A stretch of DNA of 64,000 nucleotides. It comes from Dysosmobacter segnis. Lineage in GTDB: Bacteria; Bacillota; Clostridia; Oscillospirales; Oscillospiraceae. The DNA is taken from assembly GCF_014297285.1 (NCBI RefSeq), contig NZ_JACOQI010000010.1, positions 51,268 through 115,267 on the forward strand, given 5' to 3'. Positions 10,022 to 18,706 of the stretch are shown here, piece by piece. Under the pieces are notes generated by a model. That model saw nothing but the letters and a program-made list of their open reading frames with translations. It had not been told where the DNA came from and did no database searches. How positions within the stretch are numbered: the stretch's first letter is position 1; each line of letters starts with the position of its first letter. The position numbers and the translations under genes were made by a program.

Positions 10022-11713
10022 ATGTTGACTGATATTGAGATCGCCCAGCAGTGCCGGATGCGCCCCATCACGGAGATCGCCGCCACCGCGGGGATCGATG
10101 AGGAATATCTGGAACAGTATGGCCGCTACAAGGCCAAGATCGATCACCGTCTGCTGAAGGATCGGGCCGACCGGCCTGACGGCAAACTGATCCTGGTGAC
10201 CGCCATTAACCCCACCCCGGCAGGCGAGGGCAAGACCACCACCTCCGTGGGTCTGGCCGACGGTCTGCGGAAGCTGGGCAAAAGCGCCGTGGCCGCTCTG
10301 CGGGAACCGTCTCTCGGTCCCGTGTTTGGCGTCAAGGGCGGCGCCGCCGGCGGCGGCTACGCTCAGGTGGTCCCCATGGAGGACATCAACCTCCACTTCA
10401 CCGGCGATTTCCACGCCATCGGCGCGGCCAACAACCTGCTGGCCGCCATGCTGGATAACCACATTCAGCAGGGCAACGCTCTGGGCATTGACGTAAAGCA
10501 GATCACCTGGAAGCGCTGCGTGGATATGAATGACCGCCAGCTCCGCCACATCATTGACGGCATCGGCGGCAAAATGCAGGGCGTTCCTCGGGAGGACGGC
10601 TTTGACATCACCGTGGCCAGCGAGGTCATGGCGGTGCTGTGTCTCGCCAGCGGCATCACCGATCTGAAAGAACGGCTGGGCCGGATGATCGTGGCCTACA
10701 CCTATGACGGCAAGCCTGTCACCGCCCACGATTTGAAGGCAGAGGGCGCTATGACCGCCCTGCTGAAGGACGCACTGAAGCCCAATCTGGTGCAGACACT
10801 GGAGGGTACGCCCACGCTGATCCACGGCGGTCCCTTCGCCAACATCGCCCACGGCTGCAACTCCGTCACCGCCACCCGCATGGCCCTGAAGCTGGGCGAT
10901 TACGCTGTGACTGAGGCCGGCTTCGGCGCGGATCTGGGCGCGGAAAAGTTCCTGGACATCAAGTGCCGTCTGGCGAGCCTGCGGCCCAGTGCCGTGGTGG
11001 TGGTAGCCACTGTCCGGGCACTGAAAAGCCACGGCGGCGTGCCCAAGGCCGAGCTGAACCACGAGAATCTGGACGCGCTGGAAAAGGGCCTGCCCAATCT
11101 GCTCCATCACGTAGACACCATCCGCAACACCTTCCACCTGCCCTGCGTGGTGGCGGTCAACGCCTTCCCCACCGACACGGAAGCCGAGCTGCAGCTGGTG
11201 GAGGACAAGTGCCGGGAGCTGGGTGTCCGCGCTGTGCTGTCCGAGGTCTGGGCCAAGGGCGGCGAGGGCGGCAAGGCCCTGGCTGCCGAAGTGGTACGCC
11301 TGTGCGAGGAGCCCTGCCCGGAGCAGCCCACCCCGGAGGAGTTCACCTTCGCCTATCCCGACAACACCTCTCTCATCTATAAGCTCAACGCCATTGTAAA
11401 CCGGGTCTACGGCGGCGCGCAGGCCGTCCTGACCCCCGCCGCCCAGAAGCAGGCCCAGCAGCTCTTTGATCTGGGCTTCGGCGATCTGCCGGTGTGCATG
11501 GCAAAGACCCAGTATTCCCTGTCCGACGATCCCACTCTGCTGGGTGCGCCCGAGGGCTTCACCGTCACCGTGCGGAACCTGAAGGTCAGCGCTGGCGCCG
11601 GGTTCATCGTGGCCCTCACGGGTGACATCATGACCATGCCGGGTCTTCCCAAGGTCCCCGCTGCCGAAAAGATCGACGTGGACAAGGACGGAAAGATCAC
11701 CGGATTGTTCTGA
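10022..11713 (+). CDS. fhs: Formate-tetrahydrofolate ligase
   Basis: Makes 10-formyltetrahydrofolate from formate, THF and ATP. This is the cofactor used twice in the operon above (PurN and the AICAR formyltransferase). It is also the entry reaction of one-carbon metabolism in acetogens and purine fermenters. With the ATG at 10022 it has 563 residues, close to the family's usual 555-560. The P-loop-like [18 protein letters not shown] lies near residues 60-77, and the [22 protein letters not shown] signature region follows (10305-10370). The chosen start has GGGAGGA at 10007-10013. An upstream in-frame ATG at 9992 overlaps purL and lacks a ribosome site. Confidence 0.97.
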   Translation: MLTDIEIAQQCRMRPITEIAATAGIDEEYLEQYGRYKAKIDHRLLKDRADRPDGKLILVTAINPTPAGEGKTTTSVGLADGLRKLGKSAVAALREPSLGPVFGVKGGAAGGGYAQVVPMEDINLHFTGDFHAIGAANNLLAAMLDNHIQQGNALGIDVKQITWKRCVDMNDRQLRHIIDGIGGKMQGVPREDGFDITVASEVMAVLCLASGITDLKERLGRMIVAYTYDGKPVTAHDLKAEGAMTALLKDALKPNLVQTLEGTPTLIHGGPFANIAHGCNSVTATRMALKLGDYAVTEAGFGADLGAEKFLDIKCRLASLRPSAVVVVATVRALKSHGGVPKAELNHENLDALEKGLPNLLHHVDTIRNTFHLPCVVAVNAFPTDTEAELQLVEDKCRELGVRAVLSEVWAKGGEGGKALAAEVVRLCEEPCPEQPTPEEFTFAYPDNTSLIYKLNAIVNRVYGGAQAVLTPAAQKQAQQLFDLGFGDLPVCMAKTQYSLSDDPTLLGAPEGFTVTVRNLKVSAGAGFIVALTGDIMTMPGLPKVPAAEKIDVDKDGKITGLF

Positions 11714-12204
11714 GGCATGGTCATGCCGCCGCAAATGCGACGTACAGGCGTTTCGCAAAGTGAAACCTTGAAATTGCCCAGATTCATTTCGGGCAATTTG
11801 AGTGAAATCGAGGGGCCCCCGTGGGGCCTGCCCCATGGGGAAACATCCAAAGCAAAGCATCACGCAAGTGTTGCAAAGCAGCGGGCCAAGCAGCAAGAAT
11901 AAGTGCAGAAAAGGCGGGCGCATCTGAACCGATGCGCTCGTCTTTGTCCGCTTTTATATGCAAAAGGCGCAGCCTATTCAGGCTGCGCCAAGGGTTCTTC
12001 GTATGCTATATCTGCTCTCCGTCTGCTTTTACCGGAATCGGATATTTCATTCAAATCAGGTAATTCGCCTTCCGCTGCCTGTACTCCGGGACCATTCCCC
12101 GATTGCGGGACATCCGTTTCCGGTTTGGGTTCAGGGGGCCGGAAGGTGCCGTCCAGCTTCTGAAAACAGCGGCGGTAACCGAGGAGCTTCTTTACGACAA
12201 TGCC
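11714..12204. other. Non-coding stretch after fhs with several hairpins
   Basis: No gene is supported here. Three stem-loops are visible: AAATTGCCC (11771-11779) with GGGCAATTT (11791-11799); GCGCATC (11918-11924) with GATGCGC (11931-11937), lying within longer partly paired flanks that end in CTTTTATA; and GGCGCAGCC (11966-11974) with GGCTGCGCC (11981-11989). A GC-rich GGGGCCCC patch lies near 11812. One or more of these probably terminates the purine operon. From about 12000 the sequence drifts into the remnant recombinase. Confidence 0.55.
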
Positions 12205-12941
12205 TTTACTCTATGGACCGGATTGCAAAAGGTCTGGAAGCAGACGGCATCCTCACCGGCGCTGGCAAAACAAAATGGTGGACCAGCACCATCAACAAGA
12301 TCCTGCACAATGAGAAATATATCGGCGATGCGCTTCTACAGAAAACCTACACCATAGACTTCCTGAATAAAACCAGAGTGAAGAACAATGACATTGTTCC
12401 GCAATACTATGTGGAGGGCAACCACGAAGCAATCATTCCAAAGGACATCTTCTTGCGGGTACAGGAAGAGCTGGTACGCAGGCGAGTGGTCAAAACCAGT
12501 GCCAATGGCAAAAAGCGCTCCTACAGCTGCAACCACTGCTTTGCACAGATTGTCATTTGCGGCGAATGCGGTGAAATGTTCCGCAGAATTCACTGTAACA
12601 ATCGCGGCTGCAAATCCATCGTCTGGCGCTGCATCAGTAGACTGGAGCCAACCGGACAGGAATGCCACGCAAGAATCGTCAATGAGCCGGTATTGGAAAA
12701 TGTGGTAGTTCAGGCAATCAACACGCTCCTTGGCGATAAGTCAACCTACCAGGCGCAGCTCCAGCAGAACATCGCAAAGGTGATCCGAAGCGCTCAGCAA
12801 AATACCGCTGATGGTATCAATGAAAGACTGCAGAGACTCCAAAAAGAGCTTCTCAAAAAAGCCAATAGCAAAGAAGCCTACGACGAGATTGCCGACGAGA
12901 TCTTCAAGCTCCGGGAACAGCACGAAAAGTGCACGGTGGCT
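12205..12941 (+). pseudogene. Large serine recombinase, C-terminal remnant
   Basis: The frame encodes the middle and C-terminal parts of a large serine recombinase. A recombinase domain comes first (DRIAKGLEADGILTG, then WWTSTINKILHNEKYIGD near 12270-12330). A zinc ribbon with cysteines in ICGECGEMFRRIHC and WRCISRLEPTGQECHARIV follows, then a coiled coil (ERLQRLQKELLKKANSKEA). The N-terminal resolvase domain with the catalytic serine is absent, and the open frame upstream has no likeness to one. The 3' end runs out at the junction with the IS21 fragment, where the reading changes to unrelated residues. It is probably the relic of an integrative or conjugative element and is not expected to be active. 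Confidence 0.8.
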
Positions 12942-13315
12942 TTCGTTTTGTGGACATAGTCCGCGTAATATTTATTGAACTGGGTGGATTTGTAGGGCAG
13001 TTCGTCGTTCTGATGGCACTGCTCACAGTATTCCACCCACAGCAGGCTCAAGGTGACGCCGTTCTTCTGCATCTCACGGTGCACCCACTCGTAGTCCGGC
13101 ATCTTGTAGACAGGCGTTGAGGTGCTGGACGGAAACAGCCGCTCTGAGAGCTGCTTATCCGACATTTCCTCCGGCAGCGGCCATTGCAGGCCGCAGTTTG
13201 CTGCCCGCTGCAGGGTTGCTGCCACAGTGTTCCGAGCGCACTGGCAGCTTAACGCGATCTCGGTCTTGTTGAGTCCCAGGCTATGGAGCCTGAGGATCTC
13301 GCGGTAATTGGTCAT
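12931..13315 (-). pseudogene. IS21-family transposase IstA, N-terminal fragment
   Basis: The first ~128 residues look like the N-terminus of IstA: MTNYREILRLHSLGLNKTEI followed by a helix-turn-helix stretch and the YADYVHKTKATVH segment that normally precedes the DDE catalytic core. It then passes straight into antisense recombinase sequence, so the catalytic domain and the partner istB are missing. A good ribosome site AAGGAGG precedes the ATG at 13315. The fragment cannot transpose by itself. It is the 5' end of an insertion sequence whose other end was deleted. Confidence 0.75.
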
Positions 13316-13378
13316 ACAGGTAACCTCCTTGCAGATATTTACACCGTAAAATACGGTGCATATCTACATTTTACCGCA

Positions 13379-13527
13379 GTGCTCAACGACGGCGGCAAGG
13401 GTGCTCAATCCCGCCGGAATGGATGCTCAATTTGAGCGGTTGAGGTGCGCAATCTCGCGCGGAATACTCAAATAATCGCCCGCAACCAAAGAGTACTATC
13501 CGGGCATAGCCCAGATAGTGCTCAAAT
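13379..13527. repeat. IS21-type terminal repeats
   Basis: Copies of a (G/A)TGCTCAA(T/A) unit begin at 13379, 13401, 13423 and 13445 (the last as GTGCGCAATC), exactly 22 bases apart. Further copies lie near 13464 (ATACTCAAAT) and 13518 (GTGCTCAAAT). IS21-family elements carry multiple repeats at their ends for transposase binding, and these lie upstream of the istA fragment where the left end is expected. The true outer boundary of the element is not obvious. The 13530-13790 stretch beyond it holds nothing I can name. Confidence 0.65.
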
Positions 13528-13796
13528 CAGTACAGTTTTAAAAATTGGTCAATCGTGTAGGGATTCTCCCCCCTCTTCCCCCCTTTTTTCTATGCAAATC
13601 ATGTCAGTGCCCTTTTTCAGCCGGAGCAGCTTGCATATCTATCGCAAATCCTCTGGATCTCAGGTAGTCACAACCCCCAAGTTCAAAGCCAGAATCGAAT
13701 TGCTCAAACGGACTAACGGAAATTGCCAGTTTCAGCGCAAGGCTGCCGTTCTCGCATTATAAGATGTTCACGCAAAGCGCCTTATAGGACAAGCTG

Positions 13797-13824
13797 TTGA
13801 CTTTCTGCGGTTTTCGGTTATAAT
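13797..13824 (+). promoter_or_regulatory. Promoter of the NCS2 permease
   Basis: TTGACT (13797-13802), 16 bases, TATAAT (13819-13824) form a strong vegetative promoter. The leader is about 90 bases long. I compared it by eye with purine and xanthine riboswitch cores and saw no match. Confidence 0.75.
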
Positions 13825-13920
13825 AGTTTGTATACTTTGTCAAAAATTCAGGCTTTGATGAGGGAAATTTTAATAAATACGCCTCTGTTGCCAGTTAGAT
13901 GATAGCGAGGGAAACGATTT

Positions 13921-15285
13921 ATGAAACAATGTAACTACAGCCGCGAAGCACTATTTCAGCTCAATGGTATTCCGCCCCTTGGAATGTCGATCTCCTTGGC
14001 ACTGCAACACTTAGTCGCTATGATCGTCGGCTGTGTTACCCCGGCGATCATTATTGCCAACGCGCTTGGATTACCGCAGAGTGAACGCGTTCTGCTCATT
14101 CAGGTATCCTTGGTCATGTCCGCAGTGACGACCCTGATCGAGTTATTCCCCATTGGCGGCAAGCTGGGTTCCGGACTTCCTGTAATGTTCGGCATCAGCT
14201 TTGCTTACTTGCCCAGTATGCAGGCCATCGTTGGCGGCGGCGGAGACATTGCCACCATTGCGGGTGCAATGGTCGTTGGCGGTATCGTTGCCGCTGTTGT
14301 GGGTGTTTTTGTGAAGAAGATCCGCAGATTTTTCCCACCCATCATCACCGGCACGGTGGTGTTCACGATCGGTCTTTCTCTCTATCCTACCGCCATCAAT
14401 TATATGGCTGGCGGTGCCGGGAATACTTACGAGGTAGTCGTGCTGCGAAAGGGCTTGACCTCCGCGCTGGTTCACGGCTCATGGCAAAACTGGGCGGTGG
14501 CGGCGTTCACTCTGATCGTTGTGATGGTCATGTCCAACAAGGGCAAGGGCATCTGCAAGCTTGCCGCCATTCTGCTGGGCATGATCGCCGGGTATATTGT
14601 CGCCGCTGTGTTTGGCATGGTGGATCTCTCTGAAGTGAGAGATGCGGCGTGGTTCTCCCTTCCCAAATTCATGCATTTCGGCATCAAGTTTGAGTTCTCG
14701 GCCTGCATCGCGCTCGCCCTTCTGTTCGCCATCAACGCGATTCAAGCGATTGGCGATTTGACCGCCACCACGGTGGGAGGGTTGAACCGGGAACCCACGG
14801 ATCAAGAGCTGCAGGGCGGTATTGTTACCTATGGCCTGACCAATGTGCTGTCGGCATTTTTCGGCAGCCTGCCAACAGCGACCTATTCGCAAAATGTAGG
14901 TATTGTTACTACAAATAAGGTCGTTAATCGGGTGGTTTTTGCTTTGGCCGGCGGATTTTTGCTGCTTGCGGGTCTGATTCCTAAATTTTCAGCTATTTTA
15001 ACGACGATTCCGCAATGCGTGCTGGGTGGAGCGACCATCACCGTATTTTCCACCATCGCTATGACCGGCATGAAGCTGATCGCGTCCGAAACCATCTCCC
15101 CCCGCAATACTACCATTGTAGGGCTGTCGGCTGCGTTGGGCGTTGGTATCTCTCAATCCTCGTCTGCGTTGAGCCAGTTCCCAGAGAGCATTACGATTAT
15201 TTTCGGTAAGACGCCGGTGGTCATTGCCACAATTATGGCAGTTCTGCTGAACCTGATCCTGCCTCAGGAAAACACGGATCAATAA
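13921..15285 (+). CDS. NCS2-family purine (xanthine/uric acid type) permease
   Basis: A 454-residue polytopic membrane protein of the nucleobase:cation symporter-2 family, importing a purine or related base with a cation. Features seen are LQHLVAMIVGCVTPAII in the first membrane segment, the conserved acidic region NAIQAIGDLTATT, and the YSQNVGIVTTNKV segment corresponding to the NAT signature. Hydrophobic segments run throughout, consistent with 12-14 spans. The sequence looks closer to xanthine/urate carriers than to uracil carriers, but the substrate cannot be fixed by eye. Nearby purine-breakdown genes (ygeY-ygeW-arcC) favour a purine. It is transcribed alone from its own promoter and closed by a hairpin at 15351. 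Confidence 0.88.
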   Translation: MKQCNYSREALFQLNGIPPLGMSISLALQHLVAMIVGCVTPAIIIANALGLPQSERVLLIQVSLVMSAVTTLIELFPIGGKLGSGLPVMFGISFAYLPSMQAIVGGGGDIATIAGAMVVGGIVAAVVGVFVKKIRRFFPPIITGTVVFTIGLSLYPTAINYMAGGAGNTYEVVVLRKGLTSALVHGSWQNWAVAAFTLIVVMVMSNKGKGICKLAAILLGMIAGYIVAAVFGMVDLSEVRDAAWFSLPKFMHFGIKFEFSACIALALLFAINAIQAIGDLTATTVGGLNREPTDQELQGGIVTYGLTNVLSAFFGSLPTATYSQNVGIVTTNKVVNRVVFALAGGFLLLAGLIPKFSAILTTIPQCVLGGATITVFSTIAMTGMKLIASETISPRNTTIVGLSAALGVGISQSSSALSQFPESITIIFGKTPVVIATIMAVLLNLILPQENTDQ

Positions 15286-15350
15286 ACCGATCATCCTATT
15301 TTTAGGGATTGCTTTGATAAGACCCGTGGACTTTTGAAATCGGCACTTTT

Positions 15351-15390
15351 GCAGGTGTCTGCCATATAGCAATAGATGGCAGACACCTGC
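15351..15390 (+). terminator. Hairpin after the permease
   Basis: GCAGGTGTCTGCCAT (15351-15365) pairs perfectly with 15376-15390 across a 10-base loop. It is followed by GTTATTACATT, a poor T-tract. It probably ends or stabilises the permease transcript. Confidence 0.65.
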
Positions 15391-15551
15391 GTTATTACAT
15401 TTCACTCTGTGCGTAACGGAGAACAGCATACTATAGCTTGCGTTCAAAGAAGCCTTGCCAGACCGTATTTCTACCATAACTGAGAAAGTTTTATTTTTCC
15501 TCATCGGCAGAAGCTCCTATTGAACGACTCGCCCAGCGAGTAGTTTTCGGT

Positions 15552-15670
15552 ATAAAGCTTCATGCAAGAGCAGCGCACCACGAACATGCACAAATGCCAG
15601 TGCATGAAGCTTTCGTGCATCATTTCCGGTTGCCTCGCAGGGGCGAGGAAATGGCACATTTCTTATTTTG
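15552..15670. repeat. Dispersed structured repeat, family 1, copy A
   Basis: About 115 bases that recur in inverse orientation at 56959-57070. Both copies hold an inverted pair GCTTCATGCA / TGCATGAAGC, a GCAGCGCACCAC block and a GGGGCGAGGAAATGGCACAT block. The copies differ at scattered positions, including within loops, with roughly four in five bases shared. The rest of the 15286-15802 gap holds two terminators and nothing else recognised. Confidence 0.75.
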
Positions 15671-15676
15671 CTATGC

Positions 15677-15713
15677 AAAAGCGGATGCACGCCTGAGACG
15701 TGCATCCGCTTTT
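15677..15713 (-). terminator. Bidirectional terminator after the HAD gene
   Basis: AAAAGCGGATGCACG (15677-15691) pairs with 15699-15713 around a seven-base loop. There are T-runs on both strands, with six T on the plus strand. It serves the minus-strand HAD gene ending at 15803. Confidence 0.8.
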
Positions 15714-15802
15714 TTCAGTATTCAACTGTGCTTCTCTCCGTTGGATGGCTATGATGCGCTGATCTGCTGATAGCTCTTGCCCTAACGTCACGCTGCGTTC
15801 AT

Positions 15803-16609
15803 TCAGAAAAACGGAACGAACATTCCGGAGGACTGCTGGGCTTCGTCGATGTGCATATCGGGGTTGATCTGATCCAGCCAAGGAATCATGTCCAGAAGAT
15901 TCTGGATCACAAGGTCGGGCTTTTCCGCATCCGGTGCCGTTGCCGCGTCTTTTTGAGCAGAGAGGGCGGAAACGATCTGAACGGCTTTGCCGAAGCCCGC
16001 CTGCTTGGCGCCGATGATGTCGCGGGAGATCGTATCGCCCACATACACGCAGTTCTCGGCAGTGGTCTGCATCTGCCGCAGAGAAATGCGGAAGATCTCC
16101 GGATGGGGCTTGCGATAGCCGGTCACGCTGGAAACCGTCACATCCTCCATGCAGCCCCGGATGCCATACTCCTCCAGCATGTTGAACACGTTGTAAAGGG
16201 AGGCATTGTTGGAAATGATGCCGATATGGTAGCCGCGGGCCTTCAGCGCTTCCAGCGTTTCCAGAACGTCGCCCCGCAGCTCCCGGTGGTAATAGGTCAC
16301 CTCCCAGAGATTGGCCAGTTCCTCCGTAATGGGGATCAGCTTTTCCCGATCGAAACCAAATTCTTTCAGATAGTAATCCGGCCAGATCTCCTCCGGCTTC
16401 TTCTCCAATTCCAGGCCCTCGCTCCAGCGCTTGTATTCTTTCAGGCCAGCCATGACCCGGCGGTCAAACTCCTCCGGGCTGCATCCCGGCTCCAGGCCGT
16501 GCGCCTGCAGGGTTTTCTGCAGCGCATCCATGGCTTTCGCCTGAGTCTCCTGAGTGTTCCAGATGTCCTCTAATGTGCCGCCCATATCGAATAAAACGGT
16601 ATTCAGCAT
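15803..16609 (-). CDS. HAD-family hydrolase, subclass IA-like
   Basis: A 268-residue haloacid-dehalogenase fold protein, likely a small-molecule phosphatase. Motif I is FDMGGTL at residues 7-13 with nucleophile Asp8. The usual second aspartate of DxDxT is replaced by glycine, which would weaken general acid/base chemistry or mark a special subgroup. Motif II is GIISNNAS and motif IV is VYVGDTISRDIIGAKQAG. A helical cap of about 100 residues lies between. The ATG at 16609 has AAGGAGG eight bases upstream; the longer start at 16633 overlaps that site. It lies 27 bases after the preceding membrane-protein gene and is probably cotranscribed with it. Substrate unknown. Confidence 0.85.
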   Translation of the reverse strand: MLNTVLFDMGGTLEDIWNTQETQAKAMDALQKTLQAHGLEPGCSPEEFDRRVMAGLKEYKRWSEGLELEKKPEEIWPDYYLKEFGFDREKLIPITEELANLWEVTYYHRELRGDVLETLEALKARGYHIGIISNNASLYNVFNMLEEYGIRGCMEDVTVSSVTGYRKPHPEIFRISLRQMQTTAENCVYVGDTISRDIIGAKQAGFGKAVQIVSALSAQKDAATAPDAEKPDLVIQNLLDMIPWLDQINPDMHIDEAQQSSGMFVPFF

Positions 16610-16636
16610 TGGTGGGTCCTCCTTACCGGTCATTAT

Positions 16637-17293
16637 TTATGATTCATCGTCATCGTCTTCGTAAAACAGCATGGCCTCATCCTGGGCGTTATGGAACGCA
16701 CCGGGAGCCGTTCCGGAGCTTTCCGGACCAAACAGGGCCTCTGTGGGAGAGATATCCGGCTCCGGCGTCTGGACCGGATCGGATACCGGCTTTGCAGCGG
16801 GCTTCTTTTTCTGCTCCTGTTCCACCGCCTCTTTCAGCTCCTCCGAGATGGTCTTTCTGACGAAATACTCGGGATGTGCCTTCCGCAGCCTTCGGTAGAT
16901 GGGCCAGCTGACGGCGTTGCCAAGCAGCACCGGCGGCAGGCCGACCGTCAGAAACAGGCGCAGCATAGAGCCTCTCGTCTCCTGCGGCAGCATCCACGCC
17001 GCCGCGCAGAACATCAGCAGGATCACAGCTAGTCCGGCAAAGCCGTAGGGCGCCACCCGCTTGTCCTTCAACAGGAACAACAGGCAGCAGAGCAGCGTGC
17101 TGATGACCGTGATGATGATGGTGTGGAGCATGGAGGTGACCGTTTCGCCGCCGAAAGAGACGGTCCGGTACAGCGGTCCCGCCAGAAGCGCGGCTGTACA
17201 GAAGTAAACGGCCAGATCCAACAGGGCCGCACCGCACGCCGCCAGCGCAATGGGGCTTTTTCTGCGGCCATGCTTGTCGATAAAGAAGCTCAT
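16637..17293 (-). CDS. Four-span membrane protein of unknown function
   Basis: I do not recognise the family. The 218-residue product has a short basic N-terminus, then four hydrophobic segments (about residues 15-40, 53-75, 82-103 and 110-130). A long cytoplasmic-looking tail follows that is rich in Lys, Pro and Glu and ends in an acidic run YEDDDDES. The shape resembles small membrane proteins of sporulating Clostridia. GAGG lies six bases before the ATG. It is followed closely by the HAD gene. A terminator at 17367-17394 separates it from the ABC-transporter genes upstream. Confidence 0.7.
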   Translation of the reverse strand: MSFFIDKHGRRKSPIALAACGAALLDLAVYFCTAALLAGPLYRTVSFGGETVTSMLHTIIITVISTLLCCLLFLLKDKRVAPYGFAGLAVILLMFCAAAWMLPQETRGSMLRLFLTVGLPPVLLGNAVSWPIYRRLRKAHPEYFVRKTISEELKEAVEQEQKKKPAAKPVSDPVQTPEPDISPTEALFGPESSGTAPGAFHNAQDEAMLFYEDDDDES

Positions 17294-17366
17294 AGATACC
17301 TCGCAGTTTTGAAAATGAAGCGGAGAGCCTGCGCTCTCTTCGTCCTAAAAAGCTTTTGGGATGAAG

Positions 17367-17394
17367 AGAGCGGCGGACGATCGTCCGCCGCTCT
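17367..17394 (-). terminator. Perfect palindrome closing the ABC-transporter operon
   Basis: A 28-base perfect palindrome centred on GATC, with arms AGAGCGGCGGAC and inverse, lies 34 bases after the binding-protein stop. A second small stem GAGAGC-CTGC-GCTCTC lies at 17323-17338. T-runs are weak, so the stop may be partial. Confidence 0.65.
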
Positions 17395-17427
17395 TGCTTA
17401 CATACAGTCAGCGGATGGAAGGACCGA

Positions 17428-18648
17428 TCAGCCCAACATCTGCCAGAAATCGCGGACGGTGTTGTAATTCACAAAGATCTCGTTGGCGTCAAAGGGAGCA
17501 ACGTTGATCTCGGAGAAGGGAGTGGAGCCCTCGGCGGGTTCGATGTCATCGCGGACAGGCCAGCCGCCCAGAGTGTTGAAGGGCTTGTAACCAGAGGTGT
17601 CACCGTCGATGCCGCCCATCATGAAGCGGATCAGCAGCTTGGCGGCGGCAGGATGCTCGCAGCCTTCCACAACGTACAGGGTGTTGACAGCGGGGATACC
17701 GGTGTCAGGCTCCAGATTCACGGGAGCGAAGACCCAGCCGTTATCGGCGGCCTTGCGGAGCTTGGAGGAAGCGCAGAAGCCAACGGGGGGATCCTTCTGG
17801 CCGGGGGTACCGACAGCCTCGGCGATCGCGTCGGAGGAGGCGGTGAAGATCGGTTCGTTGGCGTGCAGACGCTTCAGGAACTCATAACCGGCGTTCTCGC
17901 AGCCGTCGGACAGCTTCAGCTCTTCGCCGTACAGGGCCTTATAAGCCTCGGCCAGACGGTTCGGCTCCTCGCCTACGCAGAAGCCGGTGATCCAGGAGCC
18001 CCAGGACAGGTTATCCAGAGGATTCTGCATCATGATCTTGCCCTTCCACTGGGGCTCGGTCAGCTGCCAGATGTTGGTGATGGGAGAACCGTCGGGATAA
18101 GCCTCCGTGTTGTAGAACAGCTGGGTCAGCTCAATGTACAGGGGCGTGGCGGTCGCAGTGTAGCTGGGGTCGATGTGGGCGAAGATGTCAGCAGGCTGAT
18201 AGTTGTAGAACGTCTTGTTGGCCACATACATGTTCCACATGGAGCCGTCCTGGTCCTTGATGTGGACAACGTCGGCTACATGCTGGCCGGCATCGTACTC
18301 ACGGGTGACCTTCTCCAGCAGCTCGTTGGTGGAGATGTCGAAGGGAACGCAGTCAATGCCGGGATACTTTTCCTCGAAAGCGGCCTCCACCTTGGTGCAT
18401 CTGGAGGAGATGGAGTACAGGGTCACGGTGCCGCCCTCATCAAGGGCCTTCTGATACAGCTCCTCATCGGTTTCCTCGGTGTTGTAGATCTGAGAAGCTT
18501 CTTCCCAGGGGGTCAGCTGGGTTTCCGCAGGGGGAGTGCCGGGGTCGGTGGTGTCGCCGGACGTGTCGGCTTTCTTTCCGCAGCCGACCAGGCTCAGCAT
18601 CATCGTGCCAGCCAACAGTGCCGCCAGGAGCTTTTTGCGCTTCAACAT
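17428..18648 (-). CDS. ABC transporter substrate-binding lipoprotein
   Basis: Extracellular solute-binding protein, family 1 / iron-phosphonate type, 406 residues. The N-terminus has a lipoprotein signal: KRKK, a hydrophobic run, then LSLVGC with the lipidated cysteine at position 23, and a Thr/Pro/Asp-rich linker. The mature part shows the VTLYSISSRCTKVEAAFEEK lobe and an LTEPQWKGKIMMQNP stretch typical of Afu/Fbp-like binders. The ATG at 18648 is preferred: GGAGG sits nine bases upstream, while the longer frame begins with a TTG overlapping that site. It is the last gene of a permease-ATPase-binder operon. The ligand is unknown; iron, phosphonate or sugar phosphate are all seen in this family. 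Confidence 0.88.
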   Translation of the reverse strand: MLKRKKLLAALLAGTMMLSLVGCGKKADTSGDTTDPGTPPAETQLTPWEEASQIYNTEETDEELYQKALDEGGTVTLYSISSRCTKVEAAFEEKYPGIDCVPFDISTNELLEKVTREYDAGQHVADVVHIKDQDGSMWNMYVANKTFYNYQPADIFAHIDPSYTATATPLYIELTQLFYNTEAYPDGSPITNIWQLTEPQWKGKIMMQNPLDNLSWGSWITGFCVGEEPNRLAEAYKALYGEELKLSDGCENAGYEFLKRLHANEPIFTASSDAIAEAVGTPGQKDPPVGFCASSKLRKAADNGWVFAPVNLEPDTGIPAVNTLYVVEGCEHPAAAKLLIRFMMGGIDGDTSGYKPFNTLGGWPVRDDIEPAEGSTPFSEINVAPFDANEIFVNYNTVRDFWQMLG

Positions 18649-18706
18649 GTTCTTTTCCTCCAAATCAGATTTTTATTTTCGCGGACTCTGCCGCAGTGGT
18701 ACAAAT

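Noticed and set aside
6631-10086. A 1151-codon open frame opposite purL
   Set aside because: It is the complement of a strongly coding GC-rich gene; the product is a low-complexity Gly/His/Val-rich mix with no domain, and there is no promoter or ribosome site.
11958-12204. The first 80 codons of the recombinase frame as a real N-terminus
   Set aside because: They run through a hairpin and show no resolvase catalytic motif; likeness starts near 12205.
13379-13527. Regular 22-bp repeats as a CRISPR array
   Set aside because: Units are only about 9 bases, degenerate, and lie at the expected end of an IS21 fragment; no cas genes.
13445-13762. A 105-codon plus-strand frame after the IS21 end
   Set aside because: It begins in the terminal repeats, has no ribosome site and no recognisable protein sequence.
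13831-13920. Purine or xanthine riboswitch in the permease leader
   Set aside because: No conserved core (three-way junction loops) found by eye; the leader is short and AT-rich.
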